Shown one piece after another: positions 13,624 through 14,475 of a stretch of 14,475 bases of DNA. Numbering within the stretch: the first letter of the stretch is position 1; each line of letters starts with the position of its first letter. The position numbers and the translations under genes are program-made. The notes beneath the pieces were generated by a model. It did no database searches. It was given only the letters and a program-made list of their open reading frames with translations, and had not been told where the DNA came from. Source of the DNA: Methylococcales bacterium (GTDB taxonomy: Bacteria; Pseudomonadota; Gammaproteobacteria; Methylococcales; Methylomonadaceae); contig JAGLBU010000031.1 in NCBI GenBank assembly GCA_023146575.1, positions 1-14,475 of the forward strand. Direction: 5' to 3'.

Positions 13624-14288
13624 TTTGCCAGTAATACTTCAATAATATTATTTGATTTTATACTCGCAACGGGTAGATTTTCGCCATTTTTCCATGCCGC
13701 TAACGCTTGTTGTTTATTATTTTCAGAAATTAAAAAACAAACTTGAGTGCTATTCCCTAAGGTTTTAGCACTTAAGGATATACGCTCTGAAGGCGGCTTA
13801 GGCGAATTATAAACCGCATGGACAGATTCCTCTAAATCGTGAATATGGTCTGGAAATAAACTTGCAGTATGCCCATCTTCACCCATACCTAATAAAACTA
13901 AATCAAGGGGTAACGCGGCTTCAATAACCGTTTGATAGGCTTTTTTAGCTGCTTCTGTGCCTAATTCGGTTGGCATTGCGTGAATTTGTGATGCTGGAAT
14001 ATCGGTATGTTTTAAAAAAACCTCGTAAGCCATTTTACTGTTTCGATCGCTATGATCTTGTGGCAAAGTCCGTTCATCCCCATAATAAATATGCCATTTA
14101 CTCCAATCTGTTTTGGCTTCTATTAATAAACGATAAGCATTTTCGGGCGTACCACCGCCTGCTAGAACCAATCTAAACCCCCCTTTTTCAGCAATGGCTT
14201 GTTTTGCACTTTTTAGGATGAGATCAGCCGCTGTTTGAGCCAAAGCTTGATTGTTGTCGAGGTGTTGCCAGTTTAAATGTTGTTTCAT
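13620..14288 (-). CDS. pgl: 6-phosphogluconolactonase
   Basis: Pgl (DevB type) hydrolyses 6-phosphogluconolactone to 6-phosphogluconate in the oxidative pentose phosphate and Entner-Doudoroff routes; in ribulose-monophosphate methylotrophs the same step serves cyclic formaldehyde oxidation. The 222 residues carry the family motifs: LAGGGTPENAYRLL (42-55), YYGDERTLP (68-76), SDRNSKMA (80-87), LGMGEDGHTASLFP (133-146) and PPSERISLS (165-173). The length is normal for the bacterial enzyme. The ATG at 14288 has no obvious Shine-Dalgarno sequence, but the N-terminal length fits the family. No zwf, gnd or edd lies within the window. Its 3' end overlaps the convergent zinc-ribbon gene. Confidence 0.96.
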   Translation of the reverse strand: MKQHLNWQHLDNNQALAQTAADLILKSAKQAIAEKGGFRLVLAGGGTPENAYRLLIEAKTDWSKWHIYYGDERTLPQDHSDRNSKMAYEVFLKHTDIPASQIHAMPTELGTEAAKKAYQTVIEAALPLDLVLLGMGEDGHTASLFPDHIHDLEESVHAVYNSPKPPSERISLSAKTLGNSTQVCFLISENNKQQALAAWKNGENLPVASIKSNNIIEVLLAN

Positions 14289-14392
14289 GATATTTTTAAA
14301 TGGGGATTAAAGGTCGGAGCATTATGGCACAAATTTATATTTTTGCAGGTGTTGATATAAAATAGCGGTTTTAAACAATGATAGGGTTGACG

Positions 14393-14475
14393 ATGACTTT
14401 TTCAAATGATGTTTTGGGCTATATTGCCGCTTTTTGTACCACCAGTTCTTTTTTACCCCAAGCCATTTTAACCAT
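14393..14475 (+). CDS. SemiSWEET-family sugar transporter (N-terminal part)
   Basis: Only the first 27 codons are in the window; the gene runs off the right edge. The start of the protein, GYIAAFCTTSSFLPQAI, matches the first transmembrane helix of SemiSWEET/PQ-loop (MtN3) proteins, small three-helix membrane proteins that dimerise to move sugars; the Pro-Gln pair (22-23) is the hallmark. ATG is preceded by AGGG six bases upstream. An AT-rich TATAAA at 14356-14361 could be a -10 box but has no good -35 partner. It is divergent from pgl with a 104-base gap. Confidence 0.8.
   Translation, partial: MTFSNDVLGYIAAFCTTSSFLPQAILT

Overview
The window reads as chromosome from a low-GC gammaproteobacterium. 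An aerobic methylotroph or methanotroph of the Methylococcales is my best guess. The basis is an LpxB (lipid A, so Gram-negative), a Gly-Cys tRNA pair ordered as in enterobacterial glyW-cysT, and above all a complete four-gene ABC cluster of the kind that accompanies PQQ-dependent alcohol/methanol dehydrogenases. This placement is inference; no rRNA or dehydrogenase gene lies inside the window. There is no insertion sequence, phage gene, CRISPR array or other sign of recent transfer. Gene density is high and no gene-free stretch exceeds about 300 bases.

Layout. 1-1379 (+): the C-terminus of a c-type cytochrome (CxxCH), followed through a TAATG overlap by lpxB. 1384-1633 (-): tRNA-Gly and tRNA-Cys behind a near-consensus sigma-70 promoter, with a strong hairpin between the two tRNAs. 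1637-2167 (-): a single-pass membrane protein with an extracytoplasmic SH3-like tail. 2324-7615 (-): an apparent five-gene operon, transcribed in the order periplasmic binding protein, seven-bladed beta-propeller, ABC ATPase, ABC-2 permease, and then a degenerate PilZ-like 525-aa protein 33 bases further on. The first four overlap by ATGA. 7859-10603 (+): a 914-aa Hsp70-family protein, transcribed divergently. 10658-11266 (-): a YfcG-like glutathione S-transferase, convergent with the Hsp70 gene across a hairpin. 11426-13623 (+): a three-gene operon of a conserved unknown, an SPFH protein with a C-terminal SHOCT-like domain (YdjI-like), and a triple zinc-ribbon protein. 13620-14288 (-): pgl, whose stop codon overlaps that of the zinc-ribbon gene. 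14393-end (+): the start of a SemiSWEET sugar transporter.

How the genes may work together. The four ABC genes form a known but functionally unexplained set linked to periplasmic PQQ-dependent alcohol oxidation; a solute-binding protein and a secreted propeller are paired with what looks like an exporter-type permease. The SPFH/SHOCT/zinc-ribbon operon resembles the partners of PspA in membrane-stress systems but has no PspA here, and is the best candidate for a poorly described system. lpxB (outer membrane), pgl (pentose phosphate and related hexose cycles) and the tRNAs are housekeeping genes.
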